The notes under the pieces are model-generated. The model saw nothing but the letters and a program-made list of their open reading frames with translations. It was not told the origin of the DNA and searched no databases. The position numbers and the translations under genes were made by a program. Positions 12,086-25,377 of a DNA stretch of 64,000 nucleotides are shown one piece after another. The stretch comes from Tetrahymena thermophila SB210 (lineage: Eukaryota > Ciliophora > Oligohymenophorea > Hymenostomatida > Tetrahymenidae), in NCBI RefSeq assembly GCF_000189635.1, contig NW_002476481.1, forward strand, positions 806,001 through 870,000. The letters are read 5' to 3'. How positions within the stretch are numbered: the stretch's first letter is position 1; each line of letters opens with the position of its first letter.

Positions 12086-13333
12086 TCATTCATCTTACTG
12101 TTGCTAATTTTAGGCAGCTGCTGCTTCTTCTTCTTTTCTTTATCTTTCTTCTTCGAGAAGTCTTTCTCTTTCTTCTTCTAATAACCTTTGTCTTTCTTCT
12201 TCTTCAGCTTTTAATCTTTCTTATTCTTCTTCGTACTGTCTAACTAGTTCTTCATCCCTTTCTTTTCTTTTATTAAGTGCTTCTGTAACTTCTTCTTCTT
12301 CAACTACTTCTTTGTTGATGTGTTTGAGTTATTTATTATTCATAATTAATTCTTCTTTGATTGAATGCTCAGTAGATTCTGCTAAGTCAGTACCCAGTAC
12401 ATTAATAGAGGTCAAATTAGGGAATGCTTAAAACAAAAAAACTTCTTTCACATCATAAACTTTAGTTTCTCTAAGATTTATATAATGCAATAAAGGTAGG
12501 TGAGGCATTTATTTTAATAGCTCCTTTTCTATTTAATCTTATTCAGGTCTTAAAATAATTCTTTTCTTTTCTTCTTTTTGTTAGTTTTCTTCTTCTGCTC
12601 CTTCTTCCCCTTCTTCCTTTTGCACTTCTTGTGGTTTAGTTGTATCCAAATTCTTAATCTCAGTCTTTCTTAAATGCAACTTCTTTAGATGTGGAAGATT
12701 ATTTAAGTCATAAAAATTTGTAATTGGATTTTCTGCAGCATAAATCTATTCAAGGTTTCTCATATTCTGAATACCCTTCAGATTTTTAAGTTTATTCTTC
12801 TTCAAAATGAGAACATTAATGCTTTGATGTCCTGTGAAATTTTCACAAGTTGTAATCTCATTAGAGCTAAGGTTAAGTCTTTAAAGATTTTTTGCTTCAA
12901 TATTTACAAGCTCTTTTATTTTATTTCCAGTTAAATTTAAATCCTCCAAGAAAGTAAGAGTATCAGGTACTCTAAATGCATCCAAATTCTCAATAAAATT
13001 GTTAGTTAAATTAAGATGAGTGAGATATTTAATACTAGTGACAGTGGAAATGTCTGAAATCCAATTATTGCTAAAGTTAATTTGACGCAGATGAGGATAT
13101 TCGAACAAAATATTAAATAAATTTTTTATCTTCTTTTTTTCGCAGTTCATATTTACAAGTGCATAATTCTTTCCTGTCCAAATCTTGCCAATTCTTTCCA
13201 ATCCTTTTTTTAATATTTCATGAGTAAGTCTTCTTTATTCTTCTTCTGGAGGATAAATATCATCTTATTCCTCATCAACTTCCTCTGGCTACACAACTTA
13301 ACCTTCTTCAGCTTCGATTTCCTACTCTGACAT
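12086..13333 (-). CDS. LRRC23: LRRC23-like radial spoke leucine-rich-repeat protein
   Basis: Predicted axonemal protein; LRRC23 is known as a component of the radial spoke 3 head region in motile cilia. Single exon of 1248 nt, 415 aa, ATG at 13333 and TGA at 12086-12088. The order of parts matches the family. There is an acidic N-terminus (MSEQEIEAEEG), then the LTHEILKKGL motif and a series of LRRs (YPHLRQINFSNNWISDI, LTHLNLTNNFIENL, LEDLNLTGNKIKEL). A short acidic/Lys insertion (KEEGEEGAEEENQQKEEKK) follows, then a capping region (FPNLTSINVLGTDLAES) and LKHINKEVVEEEE. The C-terminal tail is about 70 residues, Glu/Arg/Gln-rich and probably helical (ERLKAEEEERQRLLEEE). The acidic insertion within the repeat domain is not something I recall in the vertebrate protein. 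Orthology is inferred from overall layout. Confidence 0.75.
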
Positions 13334-14524
13334 GTTGACTTTTAATAAATATTTAGTAAAATTTGCCTTCTTCTACTTACTTACTTTTAACTATTCTAAT
13401 TAAAATTTTATTATTATTGATTGCAAAGTATCTTATATGGTAATTCAAAAAAAATAATAATAAAGCTAAATAATTACTAATATTGCTGTTTCATAGATAT
13501 TGTTTCTAATTTATTTTTTGGAGAGTTATACAATTTAGATATTTTCAAACGAAACCACAACAAACAATCAGTCTTCATTTATTGACTCATTCATTCATTA
13601 ATTACTTATTTATTTTTAATGAAAATTATTTTTAAAATCTATTACCACTTTTAATATTATTTTTTTATATTTAAAAAAAAATGTTTATCAATTCAGTTAT
13701 ATTTATCTATTTAAAATACTTTCTAAATTTTCTTTTTTTTTAATTTATAAATAAACAAACATGCATCAATTTAATTTATTTATTTATTACTGCAAAAATA
13801 TTTTTTTTAAAATTGAAATTTTTAATAATTTATTAATTAAACATTTATAAAAAATTTTACTTTGATTTATTCTATTAGAAAACTAAATATTTAATTTGTA
13901 TTGGAAAGGAAACACAGTAAAAATTAAACTTTTATTAAAATTAATTATATATATTTGTTAATTTATAAAATGAATACTAATTAAGTTAAAAATATTTTAC
14001 TAATTATTGAATATTTATTTGAATTAATTTTAATAATTTCATATTTGTAAATTTAATTTCGTTTTTTATACCTTTTTAAACACCAACTAATCTTAAAAAT
14101 GTGACTAATTTTATAGCTAATTTGTAATCAATTTTAATCAAATAATAAATTATTTTAAATAAATTACTAAGTATTTTAAAAATTGTTTATCATAAATATA
14201 AGATTTTATGATTTTAATACAAAAGGATTAATTTAAATCTAAATTTTTATCGAGGATATTTTTTTTATGAAAGTGGATAATATTTTTGCTTAAATTGATA
14301 GAAAACTAAATATTAGACTTGTGTTGGTTGGAAAGTAAAGTCAATAATAGTTAAATTTATAATACAACAATATAAATTTTTAATATATTTATTTGTTAAT
14401 ATACATTATTAATGCTAATTATTTTAAATTATATAATTGAATGGAGGGAATATAAATAATCAAAATAGTGTTTTTATTTTTCATTAAGCAAAATTTGTTT
14501 ATGTTAAAAGGATAAATGGATCGA
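13334..14524. other. intergenic, nothing recognised
   Basis: About 1.2 kb, extremely AT-rich, between the start of the LRRC23-like gene and the end of the coiled-coil gene, both on the minus strand. It should contain the LRRC23 promoter and the 3' region of the neighbour, but no motif stands out. Confidence 0.6.
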
Positions 14525-17500
14525 TCATAAGCGTTTTAAGCCAATGAATCCCTCTCCTTTGTCTCCATTTAGATAAACAATGCTTATTCTTGCTCTTGGA
14601 GGTAAGGTAAAGAACTCATTAACAGAAGTACCAACGATAGTACTTTCTTAATATTTACAATTTTCCTTTACAATTACATTGCCACTTATTGTTCTACAAT
14701 TTATAAATTTAAAAATTAATATAAGTTGTTAAATTTAACTTTTTTACTTATAATTATCGTTTCCACAAACTAATACTGGTTCCCCATTTACTAATAATTA
14801 AATTGTAGGTCTATTTGAACTAAAGAACCCTAGTTAAATCTATTTTTTTAAAAATCATATCATAAAATATATCTATTTCATTATATAAAAGTACCTAATA
14901 AAGCCCAGGAGATACTGTTAATATGCTAGTTTTATTTTATTCCCACAAGAAATTATCCTATAAGGTGTTTACTATTTCAACTTCCCAAGGTATAGCATTA
15001 CCAGATTTAAGCTATCCACTCTTCCAAATCCATCTTCCAACAATATTTTCTATGCACAAAGATTTATTTATAATCATTTAATCATTTTTTATCTTATCAA
15101 CATCTTCAACAGAACTTTTTATATCTAATTCGTTATGGATTTCTTAAATTGAGTTATTGACGTCCTTAATGCCTAAATTTATTAAAAGTAAAAATATTAA
15201 ATTTCATTTTTTTCTTTGAATTCTAAATCTATTTAAATTATAAAATATTCTTATCAATCATTCAATTAAAATTCATTAATCTATTTAAAATTAATATCAT
15301 CAAGTTATTATCGTTTATGAATTTACTTGCTTTGGTATCAACGATTGAGATTACGTCTTTTATATTTGCCTTTAGAAGGATGTCTTTCTACATACGATCA
15401 AAAGTATCTTTGATAGACTTTATATTTTCATCAAAATCTGATCTATTTAGTTTAGCATCAGTCTCACTTACTAAGTTGTTGATAAGTTGTCTCATGACTT
15501 CAACCTCATATTCAGCGAACATCTTTTAAATTAATTGTTCTGCTTAATTGAGGTTTATTTTAGAGGAGACTGTCTTTTGATATTCTTTAAAATCTGCTTT
15601 CATCGAAATAGATTCTTTAAATTCTAACTCAATTTAATGTATTGATTAAAATATGTCTTCCTTAACTTAAACTAATTTAGATAAAAAGTCATTCGATAAT
15701 CTATTAGCAAATTCAGTGAAGTCGTTTTTAGATTCAAATTATTCGTAGAGAGACTGCTTTAATTCAATAACTTCAGATTTATCTACCTTTTTTTAAAGCA
15801 ATTCTTCGACAGATATTTTAAAACTCTCAATTTATTCTAACAGATTATTAACTTAGTTCTAGTACTAGCTAAAGATTTTCGAAGATTGAGCCCTCAATGC
15901 TGTTGAAGTGTCTTGATTATGAGTCTGACTCTCTACTCTTAATTCTTCTATTTATTATCGAATATTATCAATCTACTTTTCCACTCTCCTTTCAACAACT
16001 GTATTAAACTACTCTTCCTGAGAAGTGAGCATCTCTTTAAATTGTTTAATTTCTCTCAATAATTCGCTTTTAGTCTTTTATAAGTTGTCCCTCAAGTGCT
16101 CATTTTCTTATTTGCTTGAGTAGTTTTCTTCTTTCACCTTATCAAATTCCTATTAGAATTAAGTACTTCTTAAATTGAACTCACTGACATTAACCCTTAT
16201 ATTTTCTATTTCCTTTTTAAGATCCTAAATTTGCTATAAGTAATAATCTTGAATTCCTTTATTTTTATTCTTCTATTTTGTAGCTCTATTCTATTTTTTA
16301 TATATGCCATCATCACTTTCATCATCTAAATCTTAATATTTATTTTCTAATTCATCATCATCGTTATCATCATATTCACCTTCTTAGCCTTTGTAATTTC
16401 TTAAGTGTTAGATACCTTATTCTTCATCATTGTCATCGTAGTCATCTTGATCTCTATTAGATTTTTTGTGATTTTATTTTTTGCCCTTTTGCTAATTCTA
16501 TTTATTTTTACCGGCTCTCTTCACTTGTGTATCTTATTCAACATCGGCTTATTAGTCTTTTTTAACCTTCTCAGATATAACAACAACCAAATCTTCTACT
16601 TCATTTCTATCAAGTTTATTATCCAATAACTCAGTTATTTATTGAGCTATTTTGATATCTGCTTTTTAATCTAATAAAAGCATAATGTTTTACAATTCAG
16701 TGACATCTACTTTCTTTTCAATCAATACATCAATATCTGTTCTATTTGCCTTACGATGAAGAGCATTTGCAACACTTTATTTATTTGCTTTTGTTTCTAA
16801 TGCTTCCTAAACATCGCTAATATTAGCTTTTGTATCAAGTTATCCAATAATAAATTCAACATCTTTCATAACCTAATTCTAAAAGTTATTATTAATCTAG
16901 CTTTTAGCATATTCCCTTTAAAATTCATCTAATCTAGCTCCTAAAACTTAAATTTAATCATTTAATTCATTATCTACCTAAGAATTAGATACAATCCTTT
17001 TTACATCATCTTCATTTGTCTAAAATTAGTTAAATAGTAAAAACATTTTAATTAAGAATTACCACAACCTTAATAAAAAATAAATTAATAAAATAAAAGT
17101 TGTTATTTTTTTACTAAACTATTTTTTTTTGATTCTAAAACTGCTTTAAAACATTTTAATTGTTTAATGTATTTGTTCCCCAAATAAACTTCAAAAAATT
17201 CAAACAAAAAATATTTAGTTTTGAATGAAATAAGTATATTTATGTAATACCTTTTAAGATATCTAAAATGCCACTTCCGACTTGAGAGCGTAATCCCTCA
17301 AGATAAGTTACACATCTTCAAATGCTATTTTATTGTCAACAGAAGTTGCCAGAGCAGAAACTTATCTGCCTACTTCTGAAACATTTGCTTTTAGAGATAG
17401 TCCAGTATTTAATTCATTTTTAGAAGCCTATTATTTAAATTTAGATTTTAGAATATGTTTTTTGGCCTTTTAATATAAAATTTATAAATTACTTTAGAAG

Positions 17501-17947
17501 AAATTTATTTTTCGAATTCTTTAATCATTTTTCCTTGTGATTTTAAAACATCTTTTACTGCTTTTAGAGTTAATTTAACAATTTCAGGAACTGCTTTCCA
17601 TTCCTTTTAACCCTAACATTAATATCAATTAATGATTTTAAAATAATAAATTTAAAATTTTTATATTACTGCCATTAAGTCTTCAATAATAAGAGTTGAA
17701 GAAGGATCTAAATCTCCATCTTTTTTTTAAAAAAACAGTTATTTATTAAATAATACAATGATTATTTAAAAGCAATATTTTTCTAGCTTTTTGAAAATAT
17801 CAATTGATATAAGTTACTTTCATCCTCATTTTAATATCTATAAGCTTGAAATGACTATTCATCCTTTGGCTAATATATGTTTTCCTATCCTTTTAAAGGT
17901 GAAAAAGTTTATCCAAAAGCAGGATTGCTATTAGATTGTTAAACTGC
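14525..17947 (-). CDS. large coiled-coil protein with C1q-like C-terminal domain (5' end incomplete)
   Basis: Not assigned to a named family. Multi-exon gene ending at TGA 14525-14527. The first secure exon is 17818-17947, low in complexity (QQSNSNPAFGQTFSPLKG). Next come helical segments with a recurring KA..-DV pattern (LKANVSEVGRQVSAL, DTKANISDVQEALETKAN, HRKANRTDIDVLIEKKVDV). An acidic Gln/Asp/Lys-rich linker follows (DDYDDNDEEQG), then several hundred residues of coiled coil. The last roughly 140 residues look like a C1q/TNF-type jelly roll: NIVGRWIWKSGQLK, PWEVEIVNT, VSPGLYQV, LLVNGEPVLVCG and LPPRARISIVYL, ending GEGFIGLKRL. Such proteins usually trimerise, which would suit a trimeric rod, but that is inference. 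No in-frame ATG precedes the first secure exon, so a further 5' exon is needed; a 15-nt candidate (MDTQI, then GTATAA) lies at 18226-18240. Confidence 0.75.
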
Positions 17948-19632
17948 CCTAGCTTCTTTAATGGAATTACTTCTCATTATTCTTTTATTTATAATAACTA
18001 AGACTATTCCTCAGTATTTGTAATTTATTAATTTATTGGTTTTTTATTTTTAAATGATTGAAAATTGCAAATGATTTATTAATAAAAATATATCTTTAAA
18101 TTATTCGTTTGATTCTTAGATGAATAATATTCCTATATTATTTAATTTCAAAAAAAAAATTAATAAGTTTTATGCATTTTACATTTAAATAAATGCTTGC
18201 TAAATATTATAAAAATCAATTATACAATCTATGTATCCATCTCTTTATCAACCTATATTTTTTTTCAATTAAAAAAAGAGGCATTACTGTTTTAAAATTC
18301 AAAATTTTCATCCACAGATGAATTATTATTTATTTTCAAACTTTTATTGTGTTCAAAAATTAAAATAAATCTCATCAAATAAAACTAAACTAAATAATTT
18401 TAATTAAAAAAAAATATATTTTTTAACTTAGAAAAGTAAAAAATGTTTATTTATTTGAAACTAAAATCTCAAAAATAAACTAAAATATTTTTAAGTCAGA
18501 TTTAAAACATGAAATTTTAAATATTTAAAAAAATAATTTACAATAATAATTAGATTTTAGCCTATAAAATTGTTATTTTAATTATAAGCGATGAATAATT
18601 TAAGATTTTTTTAATTAGTTAAATAAATTTGATTCTAATTTAAATATTGATTGGGATTTCTTTTTTTAAATATTTAATACATTTTAATTTGAAAATAAAT
18701 TGCTTTCTTATTTGAGAAATTGATTATTAAAAGAGTTAAATATAATACTTTAAATATAAAATAATCATTTAATAAAAAATAATAAATTCAATATTTTCCA
18801 ATAGCAAAATAATTCTAATTTTTTTCAAAATTTAATTTTTAGAAGCAATATTTTATTTGAGAAGCTTTGAGAAACAATAATGTATTCAATATAAAGAAAG
18901 TTTTAAACTTTGGAATGAAAATTCATAGTTTACTGGATATAAATTTGTATGCAAATATATTTATTTATTAGGTTTATTACTATAAAATGAATTTTAAAAT
19001 AGTTGAAATTAACTAGTTTTTAGTATAATTTAAAGCAACTTAAAACAAAAATAAAGAAATAGATCAATTTGAATATTGCCTAGAATTTTAATTATTTACT
19101 TATGAATTTATTTCTGTATGAAATTATTTATATTTCTTAGTAGAACATTTTTGGTGTAAATAGTCTGTGTAATAATTATACTTATAAAATTAATAGTATC
19201 AAAGAGGTAACTAACATTTGTTTATCATATCAAAGTATTTAATTTTAGAATTCAGCTTTCATACAAGAAATTGATATAATTACCAGAAATTAAAGCAATT
19301 AATTAATTAATTTTCAGCACTATAAATATCATGAAAACATTTTTGATGGTTTACTTATTTATTTATTTACCTCTTATTCTTCTTCTTATTAATTAATTTT
19401 TTTTTGAAAATTTTTATTGGCTTTGAAATGATAGTTGGTTTGCATGTTTGTTAATTTCCAAATAGTTTATCTTGTTTCTAATATAAAAAATTAATTTGTT
19501 CTATTCGCTGGATTATATATTATTTGTTTATTTATATATTGTGTGAATTACTAATGTATGTTTATAATGTGCTAAGTTCAAACTGATATCGATTTCTTTT
19601 GCATAATTATTAAAATATTTTATATTACAATC
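17948..19632. other. intergenic, probably includes the first exon of the coiled-coil gene
   Basis: About 1.7 kb, AT-rich. The proximal 300 bases are expected to contain the missing start exon and leader of the coiled-coil gene. The rest shows no coding frame and no strong repeat. Confidence 0.5.
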
Positions 19633-21261
19633 TCAGCGAGTGGCTTTATTTACAACTATTTTAGGTCCATTATATGTAGAAGGTTAGTTATTTGCATAGC
19701 TTGATGGGAATCCGTTAGACTCTCTTTTACCATATGAAAAACGATTTGAACTGCTTATTGGGTTATGGAGTGATCCTCTGCTTGTGCCATATATGTGATT
19801 ATTGCCTCCAACTTAATTATTCACTTGATTAGAAGTATTTGGTGTACCACTCTTTAGCTGTTAATTTCCTGGTGTTTATTATTTAATGTTCTTTTAATCG
19901 TTTGAGGCACTTGGTTTGTTTTGTACTGCAGAAGTTAATACTGCTGTATTTGGAGGTATACCTTTTTAGCTGCTTTGGGTTTAAGCTAGTCCTGTCCCTT
20001 ATCTTCCATATCCATTGTTATTTGCATTATTTGTCTATGGTTACTAGATGCCTTTTGAGTTTCCTATTTATTTTGAATTGCTCTAGCCTAGAGGTGGATA
20101 AGCTAATTTCTTTTGAAGATCTTTTTCCATTTGTTGAAGTTGTTAGTATTCCAATACAGCGTTCTGTGAATCTTTTCTTTCTTCAAATTCGTTTTGAGTT
20201 CCATTTCGTTAGATAGGTGCATTTTCAATGACTGGCTAAGGTGATTTTGCTACCTGCTTATTGTTGTTACCTGTGTTATGGATAGAAGCAGAATTACCTT
20301 TTTTAACTAAATCTTTCCAATCCCACTCAAAGTCGTAATCCCAACCATTACGAGTCATAACTTATTTAAATAGCTAGCGACAGTGGGAGTAATCTGGCTT
20401 GTCTTCAAAGCGAAGATTTTTACAGTATTAGAGATAAGTGGCGAATTCAGTGGGAAAACCTTTACATAATACTTCTACTGGAGTTTGCATTTTTTTCTCC
20501 ATAATGCGCTCGTATTTGTCTTTCTTTCCTTCTGCTTTTAAATTTTACCAAGGTAAAATACCCCTCAAGAAATACATTATTACATATCCAAGACTTTCTA
20601 AATCATCTCTTCTTCCTTGTTCAATACCAACATGGGTATTTATGGAAGCATATCTCGCAGTTCCTGTTAAATTTTTATTTTCGCGATAAGGAATGTGCTT
20701 GCCAAATTTATCTATATAGCGCTTTGCTAAACCTAAATCTATTAAATAGCATTTGTTGCTTCTTTTAGGACCACCCATCAAGAAATTATCAGGCTTTATA
20801 TCTCTATGTAGGAAATTTCTGGAATGCATGAACTCTATTCTCTAAATCATTTGGTCGACCAACATCAAAACTGTTTTTAATGAGAATTTACGGCCAACTT
20901 TTACAAAAAGATCTTCTAAAGACTCTCCTAACAAATCCATTACCATAATGTTATATCCCTAATCTTATCCGCAAAAATATACACGAGGAATACCCTTATC
21001 AGAGCTTGAATATGAAGAGGTTCCACTGATACTATTATTTAAACCACTTTCAGAAGAGCTTCCGTTATTTAAATAATTGTAAAGCTTTGCTTCGAACATG
21101 ATTTATGGGTGGCGACTATTTGCTTCTTCCACTTTTACAGCATATTCTTCGCCATTTTGGCGATTGATAGCTAGAAAAATCTCACCAAAAGCACCGCTAC
21201 CTAATTTCTTTACTATCTTATAATTCTTGGACAAAGTAGCGTTTATAAGTTTGCTTGTCAT
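19633..21261 (-). CDS. casein kinase 1-family Ser/Thr protein kinase
   Basis: Intronless, 542 aa, ATG at 21261 and TGA at 19633-19635. The kinase domain occupies roughly residues 10-310. It shows a Gly-rich loop [13 protein letters not shown]-binding Lys in EYAVKVE, catalytic [10 protein letters not shown], activation segment [10 protein letters not shown], and the CK1 signature [17 protein letters not shown] with [11 protein letters not shown]. Two oddities stand out: the magnesium-binding DFG is DLG, and a Ser/Gly/Asn-rich insert of about 30 residues ([17 protein letters not shown]) sits in the N-lobe between [10 protein letters not shown] and IPRVYF. The C-terminal 200 residues are Gln/Asn/Ser/Pro-rich and probably disordered, as in CK1 delta/epsilon relatives. 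CK1 kinases phosphorylate acidic or primed Ser/Thr sites; a CK1 acts on inner-arm dynein in flagella, which is suggestive next to CFAP57, but CK1s have many roles. Confidence 0.93.
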
Positions 21262-22497
21262 TTTCTTGTTTTATCTATGTTTTGAACTAATAAATGGTTG
21301 TTTTCTTATTCAGTATTGATTGATTTATTAATTATGTCTAAGTCAGTTTAAAAACTTTTCAAAATATAATCACAGGTTTCTAGTTAAAAAATTGAAGATG
21401 AATTTGACTCTAATTTTAGTGCTATCCTAATATTTGCTTATGCTAGCTAGCTATCTATCTATCTCCTATTTCAAGTTTTTGATTTATTTTAACTTCGGAG
21501 TTGTAAACCTTTTTTTGTAGAATATATTCTATCCTTACTTTTTACCTCTTTATAAAAAAAGTAGTTAATTTTTTTTTTGCAAATGAAAATTTTTTATTTA
21601 AAAAAACAACTTATCAATCTGACTTATCATCTATCTTTTTTAAAATGATCATAGAAAGATTGATTAATCACAAGAAAAAGTGAACAAAAAAAATAAGAAA
21701 AAAATGAATGTGAGCAAACATAATTAAATAAGAAGTGTTTTCAATCAATTAATTGATCCATTTAGTTAATTATCTTCCAAATTAATAAATAAATGAATGA
21801 AAATAATCAACCAAATTTTAAATTCAAGGTTGGTTACAAGCAAACCTTGAAAAGGAAGGATAATCAAATGTTATTAAATTAATGAAAATAATACTAATAA
21901 GATTTTATTAAATTTTTTTAACAGCTGCTATTTTGCATTTGTGCGTTTTTAATTTTCTAAAAATATATTATTTCATTATATTACTTACTAAATATTTCTA
22001 AATGTTTTATTATTTATGTTTAAATTTTTATAGATTTTATAAATTTAATAATTGTAATTTTTTTTTTTAATAATATTTTTTATGTGAGTGATTAAAAATT
22101 TTTATTAATTATTTACGTCAATATCTATATCGTCATTTATTCATTCATTCATTCATTCTCACAATTAATAAATCAAACTTTTTTATTCGTTAAATATGAA
22201 ATTAGCTCTTTAAAAATAAATTTTATTTTTATAATTAATACATATTAATAAATAGTTTTATAAAATTAAAATATTTCAACAATAACAAATAAAATATAAT
22301 TGAAATAAATCTTTATAAAAAAATAGATGGAAAAACAATTAAGATAATATTTATTATTTTATCGATTTTTCAAATAAAAAGTAGAATCAATTAACTAACT
22401 GATTATGTATGAAATTAAAATTGATAATAAGTAAGTGACATAAGTATTTGTTTAGTATATAAAATAATTAGTATGAAACAGCAGTTTTCAATTGTCT
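21262..22497. other. intergenic, nothing recognised
   Basis: About 1.2 kb of AT-rich sequence upstream of the CK1 gene and downstream of CFAP57. It contains only short tandem tetranucleotides (agct/atct runs near 21440-21465, attc runs near 22138-22157). Confidence 0.6.
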
Positions 22498-25326
22498 TCG
22501 TCATCGTCTTACTGATTCTAAATTTATTGTCTTAATTGATCTAATTTTTAATAAAAAATAACATTTTAGTAAGACTAAAAAGATATTTCATTACTTTTAA
22601 TTTAATCGTTGTATTATCTTAGTTTTTCAATGTCTTCCTTCAATTTTCTCTTTTCATCTTCGTTCTTTTAGATCTCTTTTTCCAATGAATCGATATCCAC
22701 TCTCGATGTTCCGTCTTATTTCTTCTTTTAAGTAGCTTGCATGAGCATTTTAGCTTTATCTTCCAAAATTTTCTTCTTTTCTCTCTTCAAGTGATTAATT
22801 TCGAAGATTAAGAAAGTATTGTGTTTCATAATTATAGTAGTATCCTATTCATAGTAAAAAAATAATTAAATTTTGCTATTTAATCACTTTTAAATTTACT
22901 GATTTATGGACTGATTAGTTTTTATCGTGCTTTATCTTCAAGTTATTTACTGATGTTTCTAAGTGAGCTCTTTCTTTCATAATTTCCTTCTATTAATCGT
23001 TGTTCTCAAGTCTCTTCTTCTTTGAATCATCTCCTTAGACATATTAGTTGTATAAATTGAGTACTTTTTATTTGAGTTTTTTGTAATCCTTTTGATTTAA
23101 TTAATTAGAATTCAGATAAGAATCAAAATAAGCATTCAAAAAAAATTTAATTTTATATTATTGAATAAATTTATTACAGCAATATGTTGGTGACAGTCAG
23201 ACATATCTTGTTCGAATGCTTTAATGTATTGGTTGTTTTATTAGATGACTTTTGATTAATCCTCGATTTCTTTTTTCATGCCTTCTTGTCTTAATCTGAG
23301 ATCGGTAACAATCAGTTCTAAATTAAAATTCATTTAATAAAATTATAAGTAATCAAACAACACATTTATTTATTTAATTATTTACTTAAGTTGGCATTGG
23401 TTCTCTTAAAGTGGAGAATTTCAGAGTTCATATTTGCTATTTATTCTTTCATTTTAGCAATTTCTTCTTCTTTTGGTCCAATATCTCTCTTAAGTTCTTT
23501 TATTTTGTAATCAAGTACGAATTTGAATTTTTCAAGCTCCTAAGTTTTCTTCTTCAATTCATAAATTCTTCTGCCCTTATCACGAATAGTTTTTTCTCTT
23601 TCGTCAATTTCTTTTGCATGACTCTCTTTTTCTTTCTAAAGCATCTTATTTGTCTCCTAAATAGAAGTAATATCTTCCATAGTTCCTTTAAGTTTGCTCT
23701 TTTATTCTTCTAATTTTTAAGCTTCAGTATCATAGTCGTTTCTTCTGTCCATCTTTTTAACTAATTTGATTAAAATTAAATAAATCTAAATTGTAAAAAG
23801 AATTAATTTTCTTACTTTCAGCTTTCTCAAGGTTTTTAAATAGAACCTGCATCTTTGACTCATTTTCTTCTTTAAGTTGATCAATTAATTCTTCTGCCTC
23901 CATCTCTAATTTATTTCTCTTTTAATCAAATTTATACGCTAATTCTTCTCTTTTTAAGTGCAAATCGTTGTAAAGCTGCTTTTCGATAGCCAACTATTCT
24001 TCATAATGTCTTCTCTTCTCCTCCATCTATCTCAAGTGCTCTTCTTAGTACTACTAAATTTCAGACTAGAATCTTTTTTCCTCTTTTTCTTTTTCTCTTG
24101 CTAACTCTTCATTACGAGACATTTCCAAAGCAATCTTCTTCTTATACTCATTTTCTATTGTCTAATTAATTTATAATTTTAAAAGTAAATTTAAAATTTT
24201 CCTAAAACAAAATCAAATTTTTATTTAAACAAACTTTAAAAAAAAAAATTTTCAATTAAAAATTTCTCTATAAAAGCTTAAATAAAATATTTTATAAATT
24301 GAAAAGTTTTTAGAATAAAAAATATTTTTATTTTAAAATTTACTCTTTTGTTGTTTTCATGTTGCAATTTCATCATGCGTTTTTTTTCTTCGTATGATTC
24401 AATCATTTCATTTTTCTCCCTTTCTAAGAGTTAGTATTTATTAAGATCTCTGTTATCTGAGTCTTTTTGCTAGTTTTCAAGCTAGTTTATTTTATCATCT
24501 CTGTCTTTCATTTTTTCCTTAATTTATTGCTCTTACTTCATTCTTTCTTCATTTAACTATCTCTTTAATTTTTCAATTTCTCTCTTTTGATCATTATATT
24601 GGTCTCTAGGAATCAAGAATTCCTCTGCTGCAGCCTCTACACTTTCATTTTCGATTTTTACCTAGTATTCCTTTTCTTTGTTTTCATAAATTATCAATGC
24701 TCCATCTTCTCCTGCAGTAAAAATGTAATTATCTTTAAAAGAAATTCTCATGCGAGTAATTGGTCCAAAGTGACTCTATATTTCCATAATTTCATTAGTA
24801 AATGGATATTTAGTAATTCTAATAGCGCCTGGTCTGTCTTCAGTAGCAAAGAAAAATAATTTTTTAGAATGGGAAATAGCTATTTAAGAAACATTTGTCC
24901 CAGTAAATATTTTTTATTCGGGTTAGCTTACATAATAAATTTTTTTAAGAGTATTATCAGTAATCTCTCTTCCTTCTTTATCCTAATTTATGATAATAAA
25001 TAATTATTCAAATTGTAATAATATACGATTAATATGCTTTTTACTTATCTACAAGAAATTACTAGTTTGTAAACACATTTCTCGCCTTCATTTTCTTAGC
25101 TTGAACTTACACCAGAAACAAAAAGAATTCTCTCCAAACCTTAGGTTGTAGTATCAGGATTGTATAATCCAGTGATTGAAGTAATTATCAAATTATTAAA
25201 TTATGCAATCTAAGTTTTTTAAGGACCGTTATCGTCTACTCTCCAGTAAATTACCAAACCATCTGTGCTACCTGTGTAAAAACCTTAATCATCTTCTTCC
25301 CAGAAAATAGCTATATATAAAAACAA

Positions 25327-25377
<51 letters not shown>

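Noticed and set aside
13931-14460. Possible gene between the LRRC23-like and coiled-coil genes
   Set aside because: Reading through TAA/TAG gives only low-complexity Asn/Ile/Lys/Leu strings with frequent TGA; no motif, no splice pattern.
16405-16629. Plus-strand frame with very hydrophobic translation (MLDTLFFIIVIVVILISI)
   Set aside because: Antisense shadow of the acidic Asp/Asn-rich linker of the coiled-coil gene; GAT/GAC codons read backwards give Ile/Val.
17482-17510. A 26-bp Paramecium-sized intron in the coiled-coil gene
   Set aside because: A 65-bp intron using the later acceptor (AAATAATAG) keeps the same frame and fits the other intron sizes in the window.
23411-23713. Plus-strand 100-codon hydrophobic frame
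   Set aside because: Antisense of the CFAP57 coiled coil, where Glu/Lys codons give Phe/Leu on the other strand.
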